This document shows, one piece after another, positions 1-5,520 of a stretch of DNA of 50,877 bases; within the stretch, counting starts at the first letter, position 1; each line of letters opens with the position of its first letter. A model generated the notes under the pieces. The model made no database searches and was not told the DNA's origin. It worked only from the letters and a program-made list of their open reading frames with translations. The stretch is from a virus. Location: positions 1 through 50,877 of IMG/VR virus record IMGVR_UViG_3300021437_000026; one strand, written 5' to 3'. The translations under genes were made by a program, and so were the position numbers.

Positions 1-60
1 CGCTGGGTGGCGCTGGGTGGCGCTGGGTGGCGCTGGGTGGCGCTGGGTGGCGCTGGGTGG
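1..60. repeat. Six tandem copies of a 10-bp repeat at the window edge
   Basis: The unit CGCTGGGTGG is repeated six times without a mismatch from the first base. It resembles the E. coli Chi octamer GCTGGTGG with one extra G. Position at the very edge means it could be a genome-end feature (cos or pac region), a G-rich recombination signal, or an assembly artefact of a longer repeat. The sequence alone does not decide. Confidence 0.9.
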
Positions 61-71
61 CGCAGAACGAC

Positions 72-92
72 AAAAGCCCCCGAAGGGGCTTG
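72..92 (-). terminator. Rho-independent terminator of the left-end leftward genes
   Basis: A perfect 7-bp stem (AAGCCCC/GGGGCTT, tetraloop CGAA read on the plus strand) is followed on the minus strand by TTTTGTCGTT. It lies 28 bp past the stop of the Cys-triplet gene, the last leftward gene, so it fits termination of that transcript. Confidence 0.75.
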
Positions 93-119
93 TTATCTAC
101 GCAGTGCGGGTCAGAGATT

Positions 120-590
120 TTATCCTGGCTTTCCTTCGCTAGCTAAAACCTCATTGCAATTTATACGATACTCCAAACCTATGCAGTACCTGCAAATTGT
201 GCAATTTGCGCAATTTATGCAATCTCTGCAGTCTATGCAATCTCTGCAGCCTGTACAATCTTTGCAGCCTGTACAATCTTTGCAATCTGTGCAACCTGTG
301 CAATTAGTGCAATCTGTGCAATCTGTGCAGCCTGTGCATCCCATTTCATCCATTTCATGAAGATTCTCTTCTGAAATGTGGGACACATTCCCAGTTTTTG
401 GGTTCCTGAATTCCATGTCTGACTGGGGGGTCGGGCCCTCCTTCAGTCGGTTGAACTCTTGTTCTGTCAGCAGTTGGACATCGTGGATTAAAACGCCTTC
501 CGTTGACTTGGAAATAGTGCCGTCGGACAGGTAATTCCACCCGATCGGGTCGGCCGCCATTTGGCGGTACATAGCACGGTAGATGTTCAT
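120..590 (-). CDS. Cysteine-triplet repeat protein of unknown function
   Basis: The product is 156 residues from the ATG at 590, chosen because it forms an ATGA overlap with the upstream gene. Residues 1-85 are ordinary and hydrophilic. From about residue 87 there are 18 consecutive Cys-X-X triplets of the type CTG, CTD, CTN, CKD, CRD, with a Cys at every third position, then a short charged tail. At the DNA level this is a degenerate 9-bp periodicity. No known enzyme motif is visible. A metal-loaded or disulfide-stacked ladder is possible but not shown. It is the last gene of the leftward accessory cluster and precedes a terminator. Confidence 0.7.
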   Translation of the reverse strand: MNIYRAMYRQMAADPIGWNYLSDGTISKSTEGVLIHDVQLLTEQEFNRLKEGPTPQSDMEFRNPKTGNVSHISEENLHEMDEMGCTGCTDCTDCTNCTGCTDCKDCTGCKDCTGCRDCIDCRDCINCANCTICRYCIGLEYRINCNEVLASEGKPG

Positions 591-742
591 GATAGATCCC
601 GAATAGATACAGCCAGTGCAGAAAGCCCAGAGAGTAGCGCGCTGACCAGTAGCAAGACACCAAACTCGATAGCGCCTTGCGCAACGCAAGTGATCCCTGT
701 CCCCAGGAGGGCGATGGCAACAGTATTAAGCAAGACCGGCAT
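587..742 (-). CDS. Small membrane protein, two predicted segments
   Basis: From the ATG at 742, with GGAG eight bases upstream, the product is 51 residues and almost wholly hydrophobic: a segment starting PVLLNTVAIALLG, a short middle part with one Cys, then a second segment FGVLLLVSALLSGLSALAV. The ORF is open further upstream, but that extension reads through a region without a ribosome site. The stop overlaps the next gene by ATGA, so the two are probably co-translated. The function is unknown; small phage membrane proteins of this size include holins, spanin partners and exclusion proteins. Confidence 0.6.
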   Translation of the reverse strand: MPVLLNTVAIALLGTGITCVAQGAIEFGVLLLVSALLSGLSALAVSIRDLS

Positions 743-743
743 G

Positions 744-956
744 TTATTTACTCCGACTGATAGGCATCGGAAACACCGCTGCAGGGTGACCGCTAGCAGC
801 GCCCCACTCAAAAAGCTCACTTAGGCATTCAAACACGGGGCCGACAGAATGGTAGCGTCCGGTTTCCTGCCACAAGCTGACGTCAAAAATGAAATCCCCG
901 ATTTCTCCGGTCCGTGCGTCACGGGCCTGAATCAAGTAGTTAGCAAAAATCAACAT
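744..956 (-). CDS. Hypothetical protein, 70 residues
   Basis: A small soluble protein beginning MLIFANYLIQARD, rich in aromatic and acidic residues, with no motif I recognise. It sits one base from both neighbours in the leftward cluster (stop at 744, next start 742; upstream stop at 958), which is the tight packing expected of a real phage gene. Its N-terminus (NYLIQARDARTGE) looks like one strand of a small beta domain, but no function can be given. Confidence 0.6.
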   Translation of the reverse strand: MLIFANYLIQARDARTGEIGDFIFDVSLWQETGRYHSVGPVFECLSELFEWGAASGHPAAVFPMPISRSK

Positions 957-957
957 T

Positions 958-1269
958 TTAATTGCCCTCTATCAGGTTGCGTTCGATGTAGTCAGCCCAG
1001 CATGCAACCCGCATGCTAAGGCCTACAAACACGACGGTAATCGCATAACTGTCACCAGCGTTGCAATAATAGGCGTGCTGGCGCTGGCGTTTATGCCATC
1101 CGAGATATTCCACGCCATAGGTGTGTAAGATTACGTCTATTTTATCTCGGGCCTCCCACCTGCGGGACTCGACTGCCTTCCAGATAGCTCTTATTTCCTC
1201 GGCGTCTCCTCTCGTGACACCTTTGATCTTCATCAGGGTCTTGACACTTGGGCATGTACGACTACGCAT
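958..1269 (-). CDS. Hypothetical protein, 103 residues
   Basis: The ATG at 1269 has GAGGAG seven bases upstream. The product starts with a short basic, Cys-containing stretch, then a charged helix (RGDAEEIRAIWKAVESRR), and ends in a segment with several aromatic and Cys residues. No family was recognised. It lies in the leftward operon between two other unknown genes with only 1-2 bp gaps. Confidence 0.6.
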   Translation of the reverse strand: MRSRTCPSVKTLMKIKGVTRGDAEEIRAIWKAVESRRWEARDKIDVILHTYGVEYLGWHKRQRQHAYYCNAGDSYAITVVFVGLSMRVACWADYIERNLIEGN

Positions 1270-1271
1270 TT

Positions 1272-1550
1272 TTAACTCCTCACAACTTCACGAACCGCCA
1301 CACCCGCCACGAGATACTGCACCCGCACGGGGCCGACTCCACCCAGCTTGCGCACAGCGGCCACCGCACGCGGGATATTACGCTCATGGTAATTCTTCAC
1401 CAGCGTCACGGCACCGCACTCGATACGGGTTGAGCTTTGGATGACTTGGCGCATGCGCGCTAGGACATACTGCACACAAGCGTCAGCGGCGCGCTTACCC
1501 GCCTCTATCATCTTGACAGCGCGAGTGCGCAGAGATTTAAGAGTGACCAC
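1272..1550 (-). CDS. Hypothetical protein, 92 residues, GTG start
   Basis: Translation probably starts at GTG 1550, preceded by AAAGGGG at a suitable distance. The product is basic, with an N-terminal helix (LKSLRTRAVKMIEAGKR) and a C-terminal Val/Arg-rich part. It may be nucleic-acid binding by charge alone; no motif was recognised. It is the first gene downstream of one copy of the hairpin-plus-promoter module at 1560-1630, with a TGG-TATAGT extended -10 at about 1580-1588. Confidence 0.55.
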   Translation of the reverse strand: MVTLKSLRTRAVKMIEAGKRAADACVQYVLARMRQVIQSSTRIECGAVTLVKNYHERNIPRAVAAVRKLGGVGPVRVQYLVAGVAVREVVRS

Positions 1551-1559
1551 AGGTGTTCC

Positions 1560-1630
1560 CCTTTCGTTTCAGTGGTTCTACTATACCACAGTAAATATCA
1601 GCGTACACCCCCTACTTGAGGGGGTTCACC
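1560..1630 (-). promoter_or_regulatory. Hairpin-plus-promoter module, copy 1
   Basis: Read leftward, a stem ACCCCCTCAAGTAGGGGGT is followed about 20 bp later by TGGTATAGT, an extended -10 element (TATAGT at 1580-1585), and then by a conserved ACCACTGAAACGAAAGG that supplies the ribosome site of the gene at 1550. The same 71-bp arrangement recurs at 1867-1937. It probably terminates upstream transcription and restarts it. Confidence 0.6.
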
Positions 1631-1631
1631 C

Positions 1632-1856
1632 TCAATACCGAGCAGTTACGAACGCCACTTGGTGCATACCGCGTGGGCGGAATTCCAAGTAATCGCCGTA
1701 TTGGATAGTATCCAGGCGGATACTGGCAGGCCAGTTAGCCAGTTCACGAACATCACGGAAAAGCTGGCGCCTTGTTTTGCCTTCCGTGGTTCCTCGCTTT
1801 ACCCAGCAGTAATTGGCCTCACCGCCGAATGTATCGGTTACTTCGATGTCATACAT
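1632..1856 (-). CDS. Hypothetical protein, 74 residues
   Basis: The ATG at 1856 has AAAGGA about ten bases upstream. The product is a small mixed alpha/beta protein (MYDIEVTDTFGG...), with a Trp- and Arg-rich middle. No family was recognised. It is transcribed from copy 2 of the hairpin-promoter module and is followed directly by copy 1, so it forms a self-contained one-gene unit. Confidence 0.6.
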   Translation of the reverse strand: MYDIEVTDTFGGEANYCWVKRGTTEGKTRRQLFRDVRELANWPASIRLDTIQYGDYLEFRPRGMHQVAFVTARY

Positions 1857-1866
1857 GATAAGATTT

Positions 1867-1937
1867 CCTTTCGTTTCAGTGGTTCAAATGTACCGCAATA
1901 AGTGTCAGTGTACACCCCCTACTTGAGGGGGTTCACC
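1867..1937 (-). promoter_or_regulatory. Hairpin-plus-promoter module, copy 2
   Basis: It is the same length as copy 1 (71 bp) and nearly identical at both ends: the CCCCCTCAAGTAGGGGG hairpin and the CCACTGAAACGAAAGG leader. The middle differs: the -10 position reads TACATT (1887-1892) in place of TATAGT, so this copy should be the weaker promoter. It directly precedes the gene starting at 1856. Confidence 0.6.
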
Positions 1938-1960
1938 ATCACTCAGCGTAAAAATAAACT

Positions 1961-2224
1961 TCACCACGTAGCCGTTGCCAGGATGACAGATTCGTCGTCA
2001 ATAATACGGATCAGAACAGCGCTGAACGCACTATCTCCCACGTATCCGTGCCACTTTGGCGAAAATGCCTGAGTGCGCTCAAATTCTTCAAGGGCGTAAA
2101 CCCATCCCTTATAAGGTATGAATGAGCCTTCGCGGTTCCAGTCTGCAGCGATTTTCTGCTGCGCCGGCGTCAGTTCGTCCCAACGCAGCATCCAGCGCGG
2201 TTGGTTGTTCGTACGTATTTTCAT
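1961..2224 (-). CDS. Hypothetical protein, 87 residues
   Basis: Two starts are possible: TTG at 2233 and ATG at 2224. The ATG is preferred, with GGGG upstream. The product contains ELTPAQQKIAADWNREG and a C-terminal IIDDESVILATATW. No family was recognised. Its start region overlaps or abuts the stop of the tiny membrane ORF at 2230-2349, so the two look translationally linked. Confidence 0.55.
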   Translation of the reverse strand: MKIRTNNQPRWMLRWDELTPAQQKIAADWNREGSFIPYKGWVYALEEFERTQAFSPKWHGYVGDSAFSAVLIRIIDDESVILATATW

Positions 2225-2229
2225 GATAT

Positions 2230-2349
2230 TCAACCCCAGATGAAATAAAAGACAAGCCCAACCGCGATGCTAGCCGGCCAGCTGCGAAAAGCTATTAAGA
2301 CAACCAGCATCGCCAGCAGGGCAGACACGCGGACTAAGCGCGATCCCAT
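2230..2349 (-). CDS. Tiny single-segment membrane peptide
   Basis: This is a 39-residue ORF: a basic start (MGSRLVRVS), a hydrophobic run (ALLAMLVVLIAF), a polar turn RSWPAS, and a second hydrophobic stretch (IAVGLVFYFIWG). Its ATG overlaps the end of the upstream 183-residue gene and its TGA overlaps the start region of the next gene, so it fills an otherwise empty gap in a tightly packed cluster. No strong ribosome site is visible. It is real by context rather than by homology. Confidence 0.4.
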   Translation of the reverse strand: MGSRLVRVSALLAMLVVLIAFRSWPASIAVGLVFYFIWG

Positions 2350-2885
2350 GACGCGCACGCCCGGCTTGAGAGATAGTAGGCAGCGCTCGGATCAGCTAGA
2401 CGGTACTCGGTCAGCATTTTGCGCGCTTCTGAGCGAGTCGGGAACTCGTCAACAGTCTCAAGGTAGCCACCACCTTTGCGCTGAATGTAGTATTTGCGTG
2501 CCTTAGCTGGCTTAGATGGCCGCAGCGTGATTGCCATTCCCTCCCCGCTATTCCTGCCGTGCCACCCCCTGCCGTGCGCATCCCGCACGGAATAGCAATA
2601 GATCCACGCCCCCAGGTTGCCACGGTATCGAGACCAGCTTAAAACCGTGCCGAGTTTATTACCCTTCCAACCTGTGATGCTGTTATTATCCAGCGAGACA
2701 TAACAAATAAAGGGTTTAGTGCGGTCCAGCAACTCACGCACATCACATTGGTGCACCCCCTCATCGCTATAAATCCTCCCCTGCGAGTCAATTGCGTAGT
2801 TAGTAGAGCAACCATTCGTCGCAGCGATGAAAGTCTTCCCGGTTTCGGCACAGGTGAGTGTGTCACCTAACTTAATCTTGTTCAT
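2334..2885 (-). CDS. Hypothetical protein, 183 residues
   Basis: The ATG at 2885 follows AGGAG by about eight bases. The N-terminal third (MNKIKLGDTLTCAETGKTF) has paired Cys residues, C12 and C26. The C-terminal part (KARKYYIQRKGGGYLETVDEF, TRSEARKMLTEYR) looks like the small strand-helix unit common in phage accessory proteins that handle DNA. No function can be assigned. Confidence 0.6.
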   Translation of the reverse strand: MNKIKLGDTLTCAETGKTFIAATNGCSTNYAIDSQGRIYSDEGVHQCDVRELLDRTKPFICYVSLDNNSITGWKGNKLGTVLSWSRYRGNLGAWIYCYSVRDAHGRGWHGRNSGEGMAITLRPSKPAKARKYYIQRKGGGYLETVDEFPTRSEARKMLTEYRLADPSAAYYLSSRACASWDRA

Positions 2886-2899
2886 TTTATTAACTCCTA

Positions 2900-3469
2900 T
2901 CAGTTAAAATAACGGTTTGCCAAGCCACGGCCAAAGATGTCCCGCGCTTTGCGGCGCATGTCGTCCGCGCTCCGGCCCTCGCGCCACAGCGCCCAGATGG
3001 CGGAGGCCAGCAGCCTACACACTGCAGCTCGATATTCAGTCGGGTAATACTGGCCGACGCAGTATTCCCAGACACCCGCGCTATTCACGGTCAGCCTGCC
3101 ACCCACATCAGCCAGGATGAGCGACTCGTGGGTGATACTCGGGACGCCGTCCACGTAAGCCAGCAGGGTCCGCGCATCTGCCAGTTGCTGCGCGGCGCGG
3201 CGCAGGTCAGCGCGATAGCTGGTGATATCGCCATAGTTCCGATAATCAAAGCCAGGACGGGATTCAGCAAAAGCGCGCAGGCTGATCAGCAGGGTAGCGC
3301 GGAAATCAACCGGTAGGTCTGTGCGCAGGTCATTTTCGGCAGCCCACTGCATCAGCTGCCGCGCCCCCTGCTGATCAGGTGACCGCAGGTTGAGCCATGC
3401 GCAGCCAGGATTGAAGCGCACCACGTACCCGGTGTGCTCAGTGGTGATCGTGTAGAGGTTCGGGTTCAT
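2900..3469 (-). CDS. Hypothetical protein, 189 residues
   Basis: This is the first gene of the leftward accessory cluster, start ATG 3469 with AAAGAG upstream. The protein has a short N-terminal beta part and a long helical C-terminal part (RADLRRAAQQLADARTLLAYVDG; RKARDIFGRGLANRYFN). No known motif was seen. It lies downstream of a third, more diverged copy of the hairpin-promoter module. Confidence 0.6.
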   Translation of the reverse strand: MNPNLYTITTEHTGYVVRFNPGCAWLNLRSPDQQGARQLMQWAAENDLRTDLPVDFRATLLISLRAFAESRPGFDYRNYGDITSYRADLRRAAQQLADARTLLAYVDGVPSITHESLILADVGGRLTVNSAGVWEYCVGQYYPTEYRAAVCRLLASAIWALWREGRSADDMRRKARDIFGRGLANRYFN

Positions 3470-3472
3470 TTG

Positions 3473-3552
3473 GGCTCTTTCGGTTGGTGTTTCGATGGCC
3501 CAAATTTGCCGCTAAAAGCAAAGCGCGGTAAACCCCCCTGTTTAGGGGGGGG
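3473..3552 (-). promoter_or_regulatory. Hairpin-plus-promoter module, diverged copy 3
   Basis: Leftward, a C/G-run hairpin (CCCCCCTAAACAGGGGGG) is followed by TTTTAGCGGCAAATTTG and GAAACACC, which aligns with the TTATTGCGGTACATTTG and GAAACGAAAGG blocks of copies 1 and 2. It stands immediately before the gene that starts at 3469. The homology is partial but the order of elements is the same. Confidence 0.45.
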
Positions 3553-3741
3553 GGGTGGCGATAAGCAGTCTGATGGTGGGCCCTCGCGGGTGATTGAGAC
3601 CGCCAGCCCCACCACAGGGCCCTCCGCTACCCAGTAAAACCCCCACTCGCATTGCCAAACCGCCTTGTTCCAAATTTTTCGGCGACTGACGAATCTAAAT
3701 AGTGGTAGCGCTACGTGTGGCTACCGCACTGCCGATGGCCG
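3553..3741. other. Intergenic region between divergent clusters
   Basis: This is the rest of a roughly 330-bp gap between the leftward gene starting at 3469 and rdgC at 3803. I see no credible coding frame in it. It contains GC-rich short palindromes (GGTAGCGCTACG near 3705; GGGCCC twice) and would be expected to hold control sites for both directions. Confidence 0.5.
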
Positions 3742-3770
3742 TTGCGGCAATGGGTGGGTTGTGGTACGCT
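3742..3770 (+). promoter_or_regulatory. Candidate promoter of the rdgC operon
   Basis: TTGCGG (3742-3747) and TACGCT (3765-3770) are separated by exactly 17 bp, and the -10 is preceded by TGG, giving an extended -10. The start codon of rdgC lies 32 bp downstream. Match to sigma70 consensus is moderate. Confidence 0.4.
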
Positions 3771-3802
3771 TGCGCCACCATAAACCAGACGAGTAACTTG
3801 AG

Positions 3803-4639
3803 ATGTTCGACAACTTGACAATTTACCGGGTAGCGTCTAACTGGGAACCGAAGCTGGATGCCCTGGAGCCCCACCAGTTCCACCCCTGTCTGCCGTCGCA
3901 AGAACGATCGGTCGGCCTCGTGCCCGTGGTGGGATTGGCGCAACCGCTGGTTGAGCGCATTGCTGGCGCGCTGGTGCTCCGAGTGATGGTTGAAACACGC
4001 TCGGTGCCCGCCCAAGTGCTGGCGCGGCGCGCGGAGGAGCTTGGCGCGCTCTCGGAGCGAGAGACCGGCCGGGCTTCCGGCCGGGGCCTGCGCGCTGAGC
4101 ACAAAGAGCAAGCCCGCCTGGAGCTGCTCCCGCGCGCCTTCCCCCGCCGTACCTCGGTCTACTGTTGGATCGACACGGAGGCCCGCCTTCTGGTCTTGGG
4201 CACGGCCAGCGGCAAGCTGGCGGAGCTGGTCGCCACCACGCTGGTGCGCGCGCTCGACGGGCTTGCGCTCGCACCACTGCGGACCAAGGTGTCGCCTACG
4301 CAGCGCTTGGTGGAGTGGGTTGCCCAAGGTGAGGCGGCCCATCCCTTCTACCTCGGCCAGGACGCGAGACTGGCTCGGCATGACCAGGCGGTTAAGTTCA
4401 AGGCATTCCCTCTGGAGGACGAGCATATTCAAGAGCTGACCACCGCAGGCTTTAAGCTGACTGAGTTGGGCCTGGAAGTCCCTGGCAGGGGGTCATTCAC
4501 CCTCACGGGCTCTGGGGTGGTCAAAGGCATCAAGCTGGTTGAGAAGGCGGAGGAGACGCTCTCCGGCGTCTATTTGGGCGTCACCGAGACCCGCACGCTC
4601 ATCCTGCAGCTTGTGGAAGCCCTCGGGGGTGAAGCGTAA
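3803..4639 (+). CDS. rdgC: RdgC-like recombination-associated protein
   Basis: The 278-residue product matches the RdgC family in length and layout: N-terminal NLTIYRV, then FHPCLPSQERSVGLVP (family pattern: F.PC.P.Q..S.GWVPP), a central LELLPRAFPRRTSVYCWID, and a C-terminal half ending in TLILQLVEALGG. Family knowledge: RdgC forms a ring-shaped dimer around DNA and restrains RecA and recombination. In a phage it may modulate host RecA or protect ends. It starts a short rightward operon with the next gene (TAATG junction). Confidence 0.85.
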   Translation: MFDNLTIYRVASNWEPKLDALEPHQFHPCLPSQERSVGLVPVVGLAQPLVERIAGALVLRVMVETRSVPAQVLARRAEELGALSERETGRASGRGLRAEHKEQARLELLPRAFPRRTSVYCWIDTEARLLVLGTASGKLAELVATTLVRALDGLALAPLRTKVSPTQRLVEWVAQGEAAHPFYLGQDARLARHDQAVKFKAFPLEDEHIQELTTAGFKLTELGLEVPGRGSFTLTGSGVVKGIKLVEKAEETLSGVYLGVTETRTLILQLVEALGGEA

Positions 4640-4887
4640 TGGGGCGCCCGCGTAGAGAGGACAGCCGCGCCTCGATACTGCGCCGGCTGGCCGTTGGAGA
4701 AACCCACGTCTCGGAACTTGAGCTTGGGTCTCTGCGGGATGCCCCCGGGGTCAAGCGCGACATGCTCAAGGTGTGGTGGGGGGCAAGCAAGGGCATCAAA
4801 GAGATGCGGTTCGTCCGGTCAACAGAGGTCGTCTTCTCTAAAGAGGAGGGGCTTTCTGTCCGAATCACAGTAAAAAGACTTGCGTGA
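4639..4887 (+). CDS. Small basic protein of unknown function
   Basis: This is an 82-residue protein, start overlapping the rdgC stop (TAATG), so translationally coupled. It begins GRPRREDSRASILRRLAVGE, followed by a short helix-rich part (VSELELGSLRDAPGVKRDM) that could be a helix-turn-helix, and ends in beta-prone sequence. If it binds DNA, the inverted repeat in the next promoter would be a natural target; this is speculation. Confidence 0.6.
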   Translation: MGRPRREDSRASILRRLAVGETHVSELELGSLRDAPGVKRDMLKVWWGASKGIKEMRFVRSTEVVFSKEEGLSVRITVKRLA

Positions 4888-4908
4888 CTCGCCGAGAGTC
4901 GCTATAGT
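4880..4908 (+). promoter_or_regulatory. Promoter of the H-NS gene with an operator-like inverted repeat
   Basis: TTGCGT (4880-4885) and TATAGT (4903-4908) are 17 bp apart, a good sigma70 promoter. The spacer contains the perfect inverted repeat GACTC-gccga-GAGTC (4886-4900). A protein bound there would sit between -35 and -10, so it is a likely repressor site. The promoter overlaps the end of the preceding gene. Confidence 0.65.
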
Positions 4909-4939
4909 CCAGCCCATCAACCACCCGGAGTAACTCCCC

Positions 4940-5227
4940 ATGTCGAATCTGAAGACCCTGCTGGATCAAAAGCAAGCCCTGGAAAACGCCATCAAGGAAG
5001 AGCGCGAGCGCACTGCTGCCGCGCGTGAGTCCGCCATTGCTGAAGCCAAGAAGCTGATTGATGACTACGGACTCATGCGCGCTGACCTGTTCGCTCCCGT
5101 TACCGTGGCCGCCCGTTACCGTGGCCCGGGCGGTGAAGAGTGGACTGGTCGCGGCATGGCCCCGAACTGGCTCAAGGATTTGGAAGCCAAGGGCTTTGCC
5201 CGTGACACTTTCCTGATCCCAGCCTGA
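4940..5227 (+). CDS. H-NS family nucleoid protein (phage-encoded)
   Basis: This 95-residue protein starts at ATG 4940, nine bases after GGAG. Residues 1-42 form a charged helix suited to oligomerisation (LLDQKQALENAIKEERERT). Residues 60-78 contain the H-NS DNA-binding core, with YRGPGGEEW then TGRGMAPNW, matching the family pattern T.GRG..P.W. The tail (AKGFARDTFLIPA) is typical of betaproteobacterial H-NS paralogues. Known role of the family: binding AT-rich DNA and silencing genes. A phage copy could replace or interfere with host H-NS. It has its own promoter, and the transcript probably runs into the CRISPR-repeat-like element and terminator downstream. Confidence 0.85.
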   Translation: MSNLKTLLDQKQALENAIKEERERTAAARESAIAEAKKLIDDYGLMRADLFAPVTVAARYRGPGGEEWTGRGMAPNWLKDLEAKGFARDTFLIPA

Positions 5228-5240
5228 CCCCGACGGCGGC

Positions 5241-5277
5241 ATCGCCCACCTACTACCTGGCGGGCGTGGATTGAAAC
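5241..5277 (+). ncRNA. Solitary type I-C CRISPR-repeat-like unit (candidate RNA anti-CRISPR)
   Basis: Thirteen bases after the H-NS stop lies a 37-nt element built like a type I-C repeat. A 5-bp stem, CGCCC (5243-5247) with GGGCG (5262-5266), is extended past one A/C mismatch by CC/GG around an 8-nt loop. Directly after the stem comes TGGATTGAAAC (5267-5277), the 11-nt sequence that Cas5d leaves as the crRNA 5' handle in I-C systems. There is no second repeat and no cas gene nearby, and a strong terminator follows 27 nt later. Solitary repeat units of this kind in phages are known to act as RNA anti-CRISPRs (Racr). The match is direct; the function is inferred. Confidence 0.75.
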
Positions 5278-5304
5278 CTGAGCACACCGTCTCCGCAAGT
5301 AAGA

Positions 5305-5332
5305 AACCCGCCAACTGGCGGGTTTTGTTATT
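5305..5332 (+). terminator. Rho-independent terminator after H-NS and the repeat unit
   Basis: A perfect 8-bp stem AACCCGCC/GGCGGGTT with loop AACT is followed by TTTTGTTATT. It ends the transcript that carries the H-NS gene and the CRISPR-repeat-like element. Confidence 0.85.
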
Positions 5333-5473
5333 CGGCTAGCACATTTGGGTATCTACGCCAGCAAACGTCTGGGATCCAGTAGTTACAACCCCAGGCGCTG
5401 TTGTTGAATTTGTTTACCTGAAATCTGTGACATGAGGATATCCTTTACGCTCTTCTGTCGATAAGCTATAAAC

Positions 5474-5510
5474 AAGAACTGGGAGTTTCTAGGCTCCCAG
5501 TTCTTCTTAT
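5474..5510. terminator. Bidirectional terminator closing the late leftward operon
   Basis: A 12-bp perfect stem AAGAACTGGGAG/CTCCCAGTTCTT (loop TTTCTAGG) is flanked by T-rich sequence on both strands. On the minus strand it lies just past the stop of the signal-peptide beta-helix gene and ends the structural operon; on the plus strand it backs up the terminator at 5305-5332. Confidence 0.8.
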
Positions 5511-5520
5511 GCTAGTTGTA

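Noticed and set aside
7-360. Plus-strand frame with LQSMQSLQPVQ repeats
   Set aside because: It is the reverse-strand reading of the Cys-triplet repeat; the minus frame has an operon context, an ATGA overlap and a terminator.
3585-3612. GGTGATTGAGACC resembling the end of a CRISPR repeat
   Set aside because: It differs from TGGATTGAAAC at several places and no stem precedes it; not a second solitary repeat.
3695-4432. A 245-codon minus-strand frame opposite rdgC
   Set aside because: It is a shadow of the recognised RdgC frame; no motif and no suitable start context.
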